NCBI GenBank assembly: GCA_032716605.1
Contig: CM064518.1
Coordinates: 40,404,740 to 40,468,739 of the forward strand
DNA: 64,000 nt
Reading direction: 5' to 3'
DNA from: Paralithodes platypus
Taxonomy: Eukaryota > Arthropoda > Malacostraca > Decapoda > Lithodidae
The notes below the pieces were generated by a model, which ran no database searches, had not been told where the DNA came from, and saw only the letters and a program-made list of their open reading frames with translations. Shown here piece by piece: positions 51,490 to 63,310 of this stretch. Within the stretch, counting starts at the first letter, position 1; each line of letters opens with the position of its first letter. The position numbers and the translations under genes are program-made.

Positions 51490-52020
51490 CCTACCACATA
51501 CACACAGCCACATAAATACGCCATATAATGCTACCACATACACCCAACCACACAAACACACCACATGTTGCTACCACATACACCCAACCACACAAACTCA
51601 CCACATGTTGCTACCACATACATTCAACCACACAAACACACCACATGTTTCTACCACATACACCCAACCCCACAAACACACCACATGTTGCTACCACATA
51701 CATTCAACCACACAAACACACCACATGTTTCTACCACATACACCCAACCACACACACACACCACATGTTGCTACCACATACACCCAACCACACACACACA
51801 CCACATGTTGCTACCACATACACCCAACCACACAAACACACCACATGTTGCTACCACATACATTCAACCACACAAACACACCACATGTTGCTACCACATA
51901 CATTCAACCACACAAACACACCACATGTTGCTACCACATACACCCAACCACACAAACACACCACATGTTTCTACCACATACACCCAACCACACAAACACA
52001 CCACATGTTACTACCACATA
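51490..52020. repeat. 40-bp minisatellite, 13 copies
   Basis: CATACACCCAACCACACAAA plus CACACCACATGTTGCTACCA. Variants CATTCAACC and TGTTTC alternate. It decays into CA/ACC-rich sequence to 52400. Confidence 0.95.
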
Positions 52021-52405
52021 ACCTTACCAAAAACACTCAGCCACACAAACACACCACATGTTACTACTACATCCATTATCCACATGCATCCGTTCAACCA
52101 CATCATTTAACCACATATTGCCAACCACATGAATACTCACATACATCCCCCACCACTTCATTATTCTACCACATACACACAAACTCGCCCACATTAATTT
52201 TCCACATAGCCTATACATCCCTCAACCACATCAATCCCCCCACACACACACACACATTCACCACATACATCCCCCACACACACATACATTCATCCCAGCA
52301 CCACATGATCCAACCACCATCAATTCACCTCATAACCCCCCTCCCTCCCAAACACACACTCCCCCCACCACATAATCAAACCATCCATGGGCCTCATAAT
52401 CTTGA

Positions 52406-52497
<92 letters not shown>

Positions 52498-52500
52498 ATC
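52021..52500. repeat. Degenerate CCACATA-rich DNA and (CA)n
   Basis: Decayed copies of the preceding array, then (CA)n at 52410-52495. Confidence 0.85.
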
Positions 52501-52567
52501 ATCATCATTCGGCCTGGAAATTAATGAGTGATAAATATTTGATCTTCCGTGGTGTTAGTTCAAGCCC

Positions 52568-52571
<4 letters not shown>

Positions 52572-52630
<59 letters not shown>

Positions 52631-52911
52631 TAGGAGGGCAGTGAGAGACTGAAATGACTATATGGAAAAGTTGAGTGTGAGTGAGAGAGAGAGAGAGAGG
52701 GGGGGGGAGAGAGAAGATAGGATAAAATGAAAGAACAAAACGAGAGAGAGAGAGAGAGAGAGAGAACGAGAACGCTCAAGAGAGAGAGAGCAAGAGAGAG
52801 AGAGCGCGTAAGAGAGAGAGAGAGAGAGCGCGAGAGAGAGAGAGAGAGAGAGAGAAAGAAAGAGAGAGAGAGCGAGCGAGCGCGAGAGAGCCGGAGAGAG
52901 AGAGAGAGAGA

Positions 52912-52961
<50 letters not shown>

Positions 52962-53040
52962 CAGAGAGAGAGAGAGAGAGAGAGAGAGCGCGAGAGAGAG
53001 AGAGAGAGAGAGAGCGCGCGAGAGAGCTAGAGAGAGAGAG
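52572..53040. repeat. (GA)n with GCGC/GAGC interruptions
   Basis: (GA)n at 52572-52628, unique bases, then GA runs broken by AGCGCGCGAGAG-like pieces. Confidence 0.95.
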
Positions 53041-53159
53041 AGTGGGGAGGGGGAGGGATAGGAAGACAGTGAGAGATAGAAATTACGATATATAAAAGTT
53101 GAGAGAAAGTGAGAGAGCGAGTTGAAAGATTAAAAGGGAGAAAGAGAGTAAACGAAAGC

Positions 53160-54380
53160 ACAAAAGGAGAGAGAGAGAGAATAGGAAGGTGATGGCCAGG
53201 TTAAAGGTGAGGTGTATACACAGGCAAGCTAGGAGAACAAGAGAGAGAAGAGAAAGATGTAAATAAAAGAGGGAATAAGGGAAATGTAGAATAATAGACG
53301 AGCTAGGAGAACAATATAGAGAAGAGAAGCATGTGATAAACGAGGGAATAAGAGAAATATACAATAATTTGCAGACAAAATAAGAGAACAAGGACAAAAG
53401 AGAAGGATGTGATAAAGGAGGGAATAAGGGAAATTTACAATAATTAATAGACAAGCTAGGAGAATAAGATAGAAAAGAGAAACGTGATAAAGGAGGGAAT
53501 AAGGGGAATATAGAATAACTGATAGACAAGCTAGGAGAACAAGAGATACAGGAGAAGGATGTGATAAAGGATGGAATAAGGAGAGTATAGAAAAGTTAAC
53601 AGACAAAATAGGAGAACAGGAGACACAAGAGAAGGAGGGGATAAGGGAATATAGAATAATAATTAATGGATAAGCTAGGAGACCAAGAGACAGAAGAGAC
53701 TGATATTATAATGGAAGGATAAGGCAAATATAGAATAATTAATAGACACAATAGGAGAACAGGAGACGGAAGAAAACTGATAAATGAGGGAATAAGAGAA
53801 ATTTACAATAATTAATAGACAAAATAGGTGAAACAGACAAGAAAACTGATAAAGGTGGGAATAAGAGAAATTTACAATAATTAATAGACAAAATAGGTGA
53901 AACAGACAAGAAAACTGATAAAGGAGGGAATAAGGAAAATGTACAATATTTAATAGACAAGCTATGAGCAAGAGACAGAAGATAAGAAAACTGATAAATG
54001 AGGGAATAAGGGAAATGTATAATAATTAATGGACACAATAGGAGAACAGGAGACAGAATAAAACTGATAAATGAGGGAATAAGGGGAATATAAAATAATT
54101 AATATACAAAATAGGAGAACAAGTGACAGAAGAGAAGGCAGTGATAAAGGAGGGAATAAGGGAAATATAGAATAATAATTAATGGATAAGCTAGGAGAAC
54201 AGGAGATATAAGAGAATGATGTGATAAAGGAGGGATAAGGGAAATATAGGCTAAATGGGAATAAGAGGAATATAGAATTGATGAGAATACGATACAGGAT
54301 AGATTTGTTATAAACGGGAATAAGATCACTTTTAATAAGTGGGAATACAATTAATATAGAGATAATTAGATTTAGGCACA
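53160..54380. repeat. Degenerate 70-80-bp satellite (cascade level 1)
   Basis: Units contain AGGAGAACAAGAGACAGAAG, GATGTGATAAAGGAGGGAAT, AAGGGAAATATAGAATAATT and AATAGACAAGCTAGG. About 13 diverged copies. Confidence 0.9.
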
Positions 54381-54381
54381 T

Positions 54382-54510
54382 ATATTTACATAGATACACT
54401 GGCCACACAGACCTTACGATCCCAGCGAGGTGGTCATGACTTCATCCAGTCGAGATAACAAACTCAATAGTAAGGGAAAGTGAAAGGAACGGATAGCAAA
54501 GAAGATGGCA
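54382..54510 (-). mobile_element. LINE 3'-end fragment inside the satellite
   Basis: TTTACATAGATACACTGGCC, CACACAGACCTTACGATCCC, GCGAGGTGGTCATGACTT and AACGGATAGCAAAGAAGATG match 61-205. Confidence 0.6.
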
Positions 54511-54549
54511 AGAGGAAGCTGTGATAAAGGGGAATGCGGCAAATATAAA

Positions 54550-55440
54550 ATTATAATTTATAAACAAAATAGGAGAATAAGAGATAGGAGAAAGCAGAGA
54601 TAAAGTGGGAGATAATTAGGAGAATAAGAGATAGGAGAAAGCAGAGATAAAGTGGGAGATAAATAGGAGAATAAGAGATAGGAGAAAGCAGAGATAAAGT
54701 GGGAGATAAATAGGAGAATAAGAGATAGGAGCAGAGATAAAGTGGGAGATAAATAGGAGAATAAGAGAGGGAAACAGAGCTAAAGTGGGAGATAAATAGG
54801 AGAATAAGAGATAGGAGAAAGCAGAGATAAAGTGGGAGATAAATAGGAGAATAAGAGATAGGAGAAAGCAGAGATAAAGTGGGAGATAAATAGGAGAATA
54901 AGAGATAGGAGGAAAGCAGAGATAAAGTGGGAGATAAATAGGAGAATAAGAGATAGGAGAAAGCAGAGATAAATAGGAGAATAAGAGATAGGAGAAAGCA
55001 GAGATAAAGTGGGAGATAAATAGGAGAATAAGAGATAGGAGAAAGCAGAGATAAAGTGGGAGAAGGAATATATAGAATAATGATTAATGGACAAAACAGG
55101 ATAATAAGAGATGATGCTGATAAAAGGAAGAAGACGAATATAGAATAATAATTAATGGGAAAAACAGGATAACAAGAGATAGGAGAAAGCAGTGATAAAG
55201 AGGAGGAAAAAGGCAAATATACAATAATATATTTACAAAATAGGAGAATAAGAAATAGGAGAAACCGCTGATAAAGAGGAAAAATAAGGCAAATATAGAA
55301 TAAGGATTACTTGACAAAACAGGAGAATAATAGATGGGAGAAAGTGCTGATAAAGGAGAATAAGGCAAAATAGAATAATAATTAATAGACAAAATAGGAG
55401 AATAAGCGATAGGATAAAGTGCTGATAAAGGTGAATAGGA
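54550..55440. repeat. 47-bp and about 70-bp satellite (cascade level 2)
   Basis: AGATAAATAGGAGAATAAGA plus GATAGGAGAAAGCAGAGATA and AAGTGGG, about ten homogeneous copies to 55070, then longer diverged units. Confidence 0.9.
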
Positions 55441-56110
55441 GAAATGTGATAAATGGGAATCGGAGAAATGTGATAAACGAGAATAGGAGAAATACGATAA
55501 ACGTGAATAGGAGAAATACGATAAACGTGAATAGGAGAAATGTGATAAACGAGAATAGGAGAAATTTTATAAATGGTAATAGGAGAAATGTGATAAAGGA
55601 TAATAGGAGAAACGTGATAAACGGCAATAGGAGAAGTGTGATAAACGGGAATAGGAGAAATTTGATAAACGGGAATAGGAGAAATGTGATAAACGAGAAT
55701 AGGAGAAATGTGATAAATGGGAATAGGAGAAATGTGATAAACGAGAATAGGAGAAATGTGATAAACGGGAATAGGAGAAGTGTGATAAACGGGAATAGGA
55801 GAAATGTGATAAACGGGAATAGGAGAAATGTGATAAACGGGAATAGGAGAAATGTGATAAACGAGAATAGGAGAAATGTGATAAACGGGAATAGGAGAAG
55901 TGTGATAAACGGGAATAGGAGAAATGTGATAAACGGGAATAGGAGAAATGTGATAAACGAGAATAGGAGAAATGTGATAAGCATGAAAAGGAGAAATGTG
56001 ATAAACGGGAATAGGAGAAGTGTGATAAACGGGAATAGGAGACATGTGATAAACGGGAATAGGAGAAATTTGAGAAACGTTAATAGGAGAAATGTGATAA
56101 ATGAGAATAA
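55430..56110. repeat. 24-bp satellite (cascade level 3)
   Basis: GAATAGGAGAAATGTGATAA plus ACGG, about 28 copies with single-base variants. The period equals eight codons. Confidence 0.95.
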
Positions 56111-57200
56111 GAGAGAATAGGAGTGCGGTGGCCAGGTTAAAGGTGAGGTACGTACAGGTAAGCTAGGAAAGAGCACCAGGAGAAACCAGTGATAAAGGAG
56201 AATAAGAGAAAGTACAGTAAATGGGAATAAGTAAAAACGGTGATGAAGGCGAATAAGAGAAAGTGGAATAAATGGAAATAAGGGAAACCTGATAAAGTAG
56301 AATTTATGGGAATAAGAGAAACCTGATGAAGTAGAATAAGAGAAACCTGATGAAGTAGAATAAGAGAAACCTGATGAAGTAGAATAAGAGAAACCTGATG
56401 AAGTAGAATAAGAGAAACCTAATGAAGTAGAATAAGAGAAACCTGATGAAGTAGAATAAGAGAAACCTGATGAAGTAGAATAAGAGAAACCTGATGAAGT
56501 AATAAGAGAAACCTGATGAAGTAGAATAAGAGAAACCTGATGAAGTAGAATAAGAGAAACCTGATGAAGTAGAATAAGAGAAACCTGATGAAGTAGAATA
56601 AGAGAAACCTGATGAAGTAGAATAAGAGAAACCTTATGAAGTAGAATAAGAGAAACCTGATGAAGTAGAATAAGAGAAACCTAATGAAGTAGAATAAGAG
56701 AAACCTGATGAAGTAGAATAAGAGAAACCTGATGAAGTAGAATAAGAGAAACCTGATGAAGTAGAATAAGAGAAACCTGATGAAGTAGAATAAGAGAAAC
56801 CTGATGAAGTAGAATAAGAGAAACCTGATGAAGTAGAATAAGAGAAACCTGATGAAGTAGAATAAGAGAAACCTGATGAAGTAGAATAAGAGAAACCTGA
56901 TGAAGTAGAATAAACGGGCATAACAGAAACCAGTGATAAAGGAGAATTAGAGAAAGCAGAGTAAATGGCAATAAGGGAAAATAGAATAGGCCTACATTAG
57001 AGTAAGATAAACTAGTTATGAATGGGAATAAGAGACAATACAATAAATGGGAATAACTGGGAATAAGAGAAAGTATATTAAATGAGAATAAGAGAAAATA
57101 GAATAACTGGGAATAAAAGAGAGTAGAATAAATTAAAATAAGAGAAAGAGGAATGAATGGGAATATGAGAACTAGAATAAATCGTAATTGGGAGAACTTG
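56111..57200. repeat. 24-bp satellite (cascade level 4) and decay
   Basis: GAATAAGAGAAACCTGATGA plus AGTA, about 25 copies between 56310 and 56925, flanked by diverged GGAATAAGAGAAAGT units. Confidence 0.95.
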
Positions 57201-57225
57201 GATTAATTAGTTATATGATTAATAA

Positions 57226-57362
57226 ATGAAGGAATTGACCAAACCTCGTCTAAATCCACTCATTCGTTTTCGAGATATTTTGAAAACAGACAGACAGACA
57301 CAAACACAGAGGAGCGAAAACAATACCCTCGCGTTGCCATGGCTACGGCGACGCGCTGGGAT
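57226..57362. mobile_element. Possible transposon 3' end
   Basis: CACTCATTCGTTTTCGAGAT, ATTTTGAAAACAGACAGACA and GACACAAACACAGAGGAGCG resembles 3' termini of some invertebrate LINEs. The call is by style only. Confidence 0.3.
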
Positions 57363-57468
57363 AATTAACCCCTTCTGTACCGGCAACGTCTTTTTATTTC
57401 TATGCTAGTTATATTTAGACTATTTTGTGAAGCATAAGAAGGATCTGTGGTACCGGTAGTATATAGGG

Positions 57469-58036
57469 GTAAGGGGGTAGTACTCGCTTTTCCTGGACCT
57501 CCTCCCTCATGTTTAACATATTAGTTTGGAGATTTGAATACCTTTCGATTATTTTAACCCTTTCACGCATTTATGACGCAGAGGTTGCCAAATTAGCAAT
57601 AAGAAATAGAGTTCTCTCACTCTTATAATTACCTCTCCAAAATTAGTTTTCTGCCCACATCTAACTCCAAGACAATTGCAGAGATTAAAGTAACTAAACT
57701 AAAGGTTTCTAAATATCCCTGATGGTAACACAGGCTTTAAAGTATCCCCAATAGGCTCAAAATCGCGTCATATGTCGGAGAGGGTTAAGACCTTTTGTGC
57801 CCTTTAGATGTCGATGTTTTCCTGGCGAGCGATAGCGAGCCTCTAATTTTAGAAGGAACCGGCCTTTGGCCGGGAAATTTTTCTACCGAAAAATTTACAA
57901 ATTCATCTTGAAAGAGGGTCTAGGGTGTGTTTTTCTAAGCTTGGGGAGATATAGCGTAGACAATAAAAAATAAAGTATCACATAGATATACCGGTACAGT
58001 ACTGTATAGACCAATAACCAAGCACTACCCCATTAA
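57469..58036 (+). mobile_element. TTAA family A, nested in C and hosting E
   Basis: GTAAGGGGGTAGTACTCGC to AGCACTACCCCATTAA, with CTGGCGAGCGATAGCGAGCC and GGCCTTTGGCCGG; interrupted at a TTAA by 57554-57788. Confidence 0.85.
57554..57788. mobile_element. TTAA family E element, second nested copy
   Basis: 235 bp, TTAACCCTTTCACGCATTTA to GTCATATGTCGGAGAGGGTT and AA, the reverse complement of the 35872 copy with few differences. Confidence 0.9.
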
Positions 58037-58235
58037 AAGTGACATAGTTCGAAGCCTGTTAATTGCTGGAGGCCCTCTCTATATATACCTAATAACAGCG
58101 TGTAATAGTAGCCAGAATAGAGTTAAAAGGACGTCCTCGGTATAGAAGGGGTTAATTCTCTGAGGTTCAGGACGCGTTTTAGCCATGTATTTTGGCTATC
58201 ATGAGACGGTTGTATACAGTTTAGGAAGGATCTGT

Positions 58236-58716
58236 GGGCATTATCACAAGCTGTGGGTATTATCTGTGGGTATTATCTGTGGGTATTATCACAAGCTGTG
58301 GGTATTATCACAAGCTGTGGGTATTATCACAAGTTGTGGGTATTATCTGTGGGTATTATCACAAGCTGTGGGTATTATCTGTGGGTATTATCTGTGGGTA
58401 TTATCACAAGCTGTGGGTATTATCACAAGCTGTGGGTATTATCACAAGCTGTGGGTATTATCTGTGGGTATTATCACAAGCTGTGGGTATTATCACAAGC
58501 TGTGGGTATTATCTGTGGGTATTATCACAAGCTGTGGGTATTATCACAAGCTGTGGGTATTATCTGTGGGTATTATCACAAGCTGTGGGTATTATCTGTG
58601 GGTATTATCACAAGCTGTGGGTATTATCACAAGCTGTGGGTATTATCTGTGGGTATTATCACAAGCTGTGGGTATTATCTGTGGGTATTATCACAAGCTG
58701 TGGGTATTATCACAAA
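58236..58716. repeat. 13/19-bp alternating array
   Basis: Two unit types, TGTGGGTATTATC and TGTGGGTATTATCACAAGC, about 28 in total, in an irregular but non-random order (mostly one or two long units per short). Confidence 0.95.
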
Positions 58717-58860
58717 CTCTCGGCCCACTTCCAGAATGTTTGTAGCGTTAGTGTAAAGCTTGTTTTGTCCTCGAATGTGCATATGGTCAGAAGTGGGTTG
58801 TGTAGCGTGTTCATACGGTCAGAAGGGGGTTGTGTTGAGTGAAGTCGCGGTGAGGTCAGG
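58717..58860. other. Unique sequence
   Basis: A doubled ATACGGTCAGAAG-like string (58790, 58810). No gene. Confidence 0.4.
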
Positions 58861-59627
58861 TTAAGGGGAAGGTAGTCGCTTTTTCTGGACCCCCTTCTCC
58901 CTCATGTTTAGCATATTAGTTTTGAGATTTTATGACGTTCGTTCCGTTATTTTGTCGATTTTTGAGTCATTTCGCCTCATTTCTTTGTCAATATTAAAAC
59001 CTTTCGTGCCATTTCTTCTGGCAAGCGATAGCGAGCCTGTATTATTAGAAGGAACCGGCCTTTGGCCGGGACATATTTCTACCGAAAAATGTACACATTT
59101 ATCTTGAAGGAAGGTACTTATGTTTTTCTTTTCTTCTTAATGCTTAAGGGGAGATGTCCACTTGAGGGATTTTTTTCTTGACTCCTTTCTCCCTCATGTT
59201 TAGCCCTATTGTTTTTCTAATTTTAAGACGTTTGCCTCCATTATTTTGACGATTTTAAGAACTTTCAACCCATTTCTGTCAATTTTAAGACCTTTCGTGC
59301 CATTTAGGTGTCGATTTTATTCTGGCGAGCGATAGCGAGCCTGTAATTTAAGAGAAATCGGCTTTCAACCGGGACATTTTTCTACCGAAAAATGTACAAA
59401 TTTATCTTGAAAGGGGCGCAAGGGGGTGTAATCTTAAGCTTGAAGGATATCTAGAAACCAAACTAAAAACCTCCCCTTAATGGAGGTCTAAGGAGGAAAC
59501 TAAAAACACAAAATATAATAAATAGATAGCGGGTGTTTTCTTAAGCTTGATGGAGGTTTAGCGAGGAAACTCAAAGATAAATGAATAACTAAATATATAG
59601 ACCCCAAAAACAAGCACTAACCCCCTG
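58861..59627 (+). mobile_element. TTAA family A, host of B
   Basis: TTAAGGGGAAGGTAGTCGC to 59147 and, after the nested element, TGGAGGTCTAAGGAGGAAAC. A second right-end module (AAGCTTGATGGAGGTTTAGC) runs to CCCCCTGAAG. Confidence 0.85.
59144..59480 (+). mobile_element. TTAA subfamily B element, nested
   Basis: 337 bp, TTAAGGGGAGATGTCCACTT to AAAACCTCCCCTTAA, inserted at the host's GCTTGATGGAGG position (now GCTTAATGGAGG). Confidence 0.9.
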
Positions 59628-59679
59628 AAGCAATCATGGGGATGGAGGGAGGGAGGCTGAGGTCATTATTGGAGTGGTT

Positions 59680-59860
59680 GAGGGATTGTTGTTGTTGTTG
59701 TTGTTGAGGGATTGTTGGGGTGCTGTGGTGGATGTAGGTCAGAACGGCCACACTTCTGAACGGCCACACTCCCGAAAGGCCACACTCCCGAAAGGCCACA
59801 CTCCCAAACGGCCACACTCCTAAATTATTACAACCTAAACGGCCACACTCCTAAACAGCC
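59680..59860. repeat. (TTG)n and 15-bp ACGGCCACACTCC array
   Basis: (TTG)n at 59688-59705, then about six units of CCCGAAAGGCCACACT / CCTAAACGGCCACACT. Confidence 0.85.
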
Positions 59861-60060
59861 TCAAACTCCAAATTGGCAAGAACACCTTAACCCTGAATAA
59901 CCTGCTGGCTAAAACAATATTAATGTTGGCGTTTGGAGATATACAGTATAATAGGCACTTAGCACTAGAAAGGCATTATTTAAGACGAGGTGGGGTTTGT
60001 GTTTAATATACAGTATACAGCAGTGTCTTTGATAATATGTTCTAGAGTTTTTCTCTAACA

Positions 60061-60066
60061 CACACA

Positions 60067-60102
<36 letters not shown>

Positions 60103-60898
60103 CTCTCGCTCTCGCTCTCGCTCTCTCTCTCGCTCTATTCAAATCATTTCTTCCCCTCCCCCCACGTCTGCCGCAACCATTGTGTCTCCACCAATTCATC
60201 AGTCCTTACTTCCTGACTTTATCTTTTGCCTTCCTTCTTTCCTTCCTTCTTTTCTTTACTCCTTTCCTTTACATCTTTCCTTTATTTCTTCCTGCCTTCC
60301 CTCTTTCTTTCCTCCTTCCCTCTGTCTGTACTTTACTTCTTTCCTTTCTTCTCTCCTATCTTTCCTTCCCTCCTTCTTTCTTTTACTTCTTTACTTTACT
60401 TTTCTCTTTACTTCTTTCTTTTACTTCTTTACTTCCTTCTTTTTTACTTCTTTACTTTACTTCTTTCTTTTCTTTCTTCCATACCTCGTTCTTTCCTTTC
60501 CTTCTTTCCTATCTTTCCTTCCTTTCTCTCCTATCTTTCTTACTTCCTTCCTTCTTTCCTTTCCTTCCTTCTCTCCTATCTTTCTTCCTTCTCTCTTCCT
60601 TCTTTCCTTTACTTATTTACTTTACTCCTTTCTCTCCTATCTTTCTTACTTCCCTCCTTCTTTCCTTCCTGCTCTCCTTCTTTCCTTAATTTTCTCCCTT
60701 TAATTCCTTCTCAGTTCCTTTCTTCCTTCTTTCTTTCCTTCCTTCCTTCCTTCCTTCCTTCCTTCCTTCCTTCCTTCCTTGTCCTCTCGTTTTTCCACAG
60801 CTACTTCTGCCTTTGTGTCAGAACCATATTTCAGCAGTCCTTCCTTCCCTTCTTTCCTTTCCTTCCTATGCTTCCTTCCTTCTTTCTTTCTTTCTCTC
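60061..60898. repeat. (CT)n and polypyrimidine TTCC/CTTT tract
   Basis: (CT)n and CTCG at 60067-60136, then TTCCTTCTTTCTTT-type DNA to 60898, including (CCTT)n at 60733-60779. Phe/Ser/Leu frames are artefacts. Confidence 0.95.
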
Positions 60899-61148
60899 TT
60901 AAGACTTTTCGTGTCATTTAGGTGTCGATTGTTTTTCCTGGTGAGCAATAGCGAGCCTGTAATTTAGGAGGAATCGGCCTTCGGGCAGGACAGTTTGCTA
61001 CCAAAAAATTTACAAATATATCTTGAAGGGGGATCCTGGGGTCGTTTATTTAAGTTTGATGGAGGTCTAGGGAGGAAACTAGAAAACTAATAAATATATA
61101 TATGAAAACAAAAACAAAATCGACCAAAACGTTAACCATCCCCCTTAA
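60899..61148 (+). mobile_element. TTAA family A, left-truncated in pyrimidine tract
   Basis: TTAAGACTTTTCGTGTCATT, CTGGTGAGCAATAGCGAGCC, AAGTTTGATGGAGGTCTAGG, ACCATCCCCCTTAA. Pyrimidine tract resumes on both sides. Confidence 0.85.
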
Positions 61149-61800
61149 TTCCTTCCATTTTCCTCCGTCCTTTTCTTCCATTCCTTCAATTTCCGTTATT
61201 ATGTTGTTCTCCATTATTTCCATATCCTTCCTTCCGTTTTCTTACGTTCCTTTAATTTTCCTTCATTCCTTCACTTTCCCTTATTCTGTTGTCTTCCATT
61301 CCTTCAATTCCTCTATTCCTTCAAGTTCCCTTATTCTGTTCCTCCATTCCTGTTATTTTCCTTCATTCCTTCAATTTCCCATATTCTATTTTCTTTTTTT
61401 CCTTCAATTTCTTAATTCCTTCAATTTCCCTCCATTCCTTCAATTTCTTAATTCCTTCAATTTCCCTCCATTCCTTCAATTTCTTAATTCCTTCAATTTC
61501 CCTCCATTCCTTCAATTTTCCTCCACCATTCCTTCCTTCATATCCTCTTATGCTATTCCTCCTTCCGTATTCCCACATTCCCATTCCTGTCCATCTCACC
61601 ATCAGACCTCCTTTATTAGAATTCCTCCTTGTTTATCCCCTGTTCCCTCCTGTTCCTTCCTATCCTTCCTTCATCTATTTGTTATTATACCCTATAGGCC
61701 TACCCTCTTTCTCCTCCTCCTTCCCCTCTTCCTCCTCCTCCTCCTCCCCCTCCCCCTCCCCCTCCCCCCCCCCCCCCCCCACCCCCCCCTCCTCCTCCTC

Positions 61801-61835
<35 letters not shown>

Positions 61836-61890
61836 TCCTCCTCCTCCTCCTCCTCCTCCTCCTCCTCCTCCTCCTCCTCCTCCTCTTCCT
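61149..61890. repeat. TTCCTTCAATTTCC tract and (CCT)n
   Basis: A 22-bp tandem (CAATTTCTTAATTCCTTCAA type) at 61400-61510 and (CCT)n with C runs at 61725-61885. Confidence 0.95.
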
Positions 61891-61994
61891 CCTTTTCTAC
61901 ATATCTGGCTATCTATCTATCTATCTCTATCTGTTTATGAAAGGAAACAGCCATATTTGTTTTATTCATATGTTTTTAATGTCTGATATTGGAC

Positions 61995-62184
61995 TATAGG
62001 TAGCGCCAGCGAACTTGACAATAATCTTGACCCCTTAAGCAATCGGGCTGACGTTTCCATCATTTGGGAAGAGTCCACCAGGAAATAGGTGTGGATATTG
62101 ACAGGCAGTTTGCTCCTGGCCCTTTAAAGTAACAGAGAGGCCATGGATCAAGATTATTGTGAAGTTCGTTGGCACTACCTTTAT
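61995..62184. mobile_element. Family I MITE, complete
   Basis: TATAGGTAGCGCCAGCGAAC with TTGACAATAATCTTGACC and, at the other end, GATCAAGATTATTGTGAAGT, TCGTTGGCACTACCTTTATA. Inverted ends of about 40 bp. Confidence 0.85.
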
Positions 62185-62271
62185 AGCAACTATTAGGCAG
62201 GTAGGGAAGAAGGGATCTGCCTCGTGTGGGCCAGTACGCCTTTTGTGCAGATTTCCAGTTTTCTCGTGTTC

Positions 62272-62975
62272 TTAAGGGGAGATGGTCGACTTTTTATGGG
62301 CACCGTTCTCCCTCTTGCTTAGCCCCATTAATTTTCAGATTATAAGACGTTTGCCCTATTAGTTTGGCGCTTTTAACACTCCTCGAGCGGCTAGGTCTGT
62401 AACTTCTACTACCTGCCAAGCGGGTAGTTTTACCCCTAAACGAGCCTATTTCCGTGCTCTTTTTCATGCATAAACAAGAGCCAGAGCGTAATACAATTAA
62501 GTATCCGTGAAAGGGCGTTAATAGAGCTTTCCAATGACACCAGAACCATCCTTCTACGACCACGGGTTCTCTTGCAATGATCGTGCAACACGAAGGAAAA
62601 ATCCCTAAAATACGGTAATTTCCTTACATAATTCCCTGTCTAGCGAGGTAGTGGGTGTGGATGTGTGTGGAGGTGGGCCCAGTGCCGGCGCGGGAGCCGT
62701 GCCGAACGGTCAGAGTCGACCTACGCTCCTCCCACCACTCGTCTCTCTCTCAGAGCCAATTATGTGCTCAAAATTGCATACCGGTACCGCCTAAAGTCGG
62801 GCCCCGCCACATAGTCCTTGGTTCTCTAGACCGCCTTAAGTCGGGCCCCGCCAAAGAGGGGTTAAGACCTTTCGACCCTTTTCTTTGTAAATATTAAGAC
62901 TTTTTGTGTCATTTAGGTGTGGATTTTTTCCTGGCGAGCGAAATCGAGCCTGTAATTTATGAGGAACCAGCCTAT
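62272..62975 (+). mobile_element. TTAA family A, host of J, right-truncated
   Basis: TTAAGGGGAGATGGTCGAC to 62376 and from 62862 TTAAGACCTTTCGACCC to CTGGCGAGCGAAATCGAGCC; split at the TTAA of an internal unit. Confidence 0.85.
62373..62865. mobile_element. TTAA family J element, nested
   Basis: 493 bp, TTAACACTCCTCGAGCGGCT to CCCCGCCAAAGAGGGGTTAA. Near the right end AAGTCGGGCCCCGCCA occurs twice, 44 bp apart. The GC content is higher than in the other families. Only copy in the window; no clear protein. Confidence 0.75.
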
Positions 62976-63079
62976 ATACCTAAAGTATTGCTGAAGCCTA
63001 ATCGTGTGCCTATTTTATCACTGAACAATAATAATCGAAGCTTCAAAGAGCCTAGCATAGCAAATGTCTCCCACTTAGT

Positions 63080-63224
63080 GAGAGAGAGAGAGAGAATGAC
63101 AGATTGACAGGTGAGAGAGCGAGAGTGAGAGGGAGAGAGGGAGAAAATGACAGGTGAGAGAGAATGACAGGTGAGAGAGAGAGAGAGAGAGAATAACAGG
63201 TGAGAGAGAGAGAGAATGACAGGT

Positions 63225-63258
<34 letters not shown>

Positions 63259-63310
63259 ATGACAGAATGACAGGTGTGTGAGAGAGAGAGCGAGAGAAAG
63301 ATATGACAAG
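63080..63310. repeat. (GA)n with GAATGACAGGTGAGAGA units
   Basis: About eight GAATGACAGGTGA segments separated by GA runs of variable length. Confidence 0.95.

Larger units (their letters stand above)
57365..58155. mobile_element. TTAA family C, host of A (three-level nest)
   Basis: TTAACCCCTTCTGTACCGGC on the left and CTGTTAATTGCTGGAGGCCC to CGGTATAGAAGGGGTTAA on the right. The halves meet at the central GGGGTTAA site, interrupted by 57469-58036. Confidence 0.85.

Noticed and set aside
60180..61999. Phe/Leu/Ser- and Pro-rich frames
   Set aside because: Compositional frames of polypyrimidine and (CCT)n DNA.
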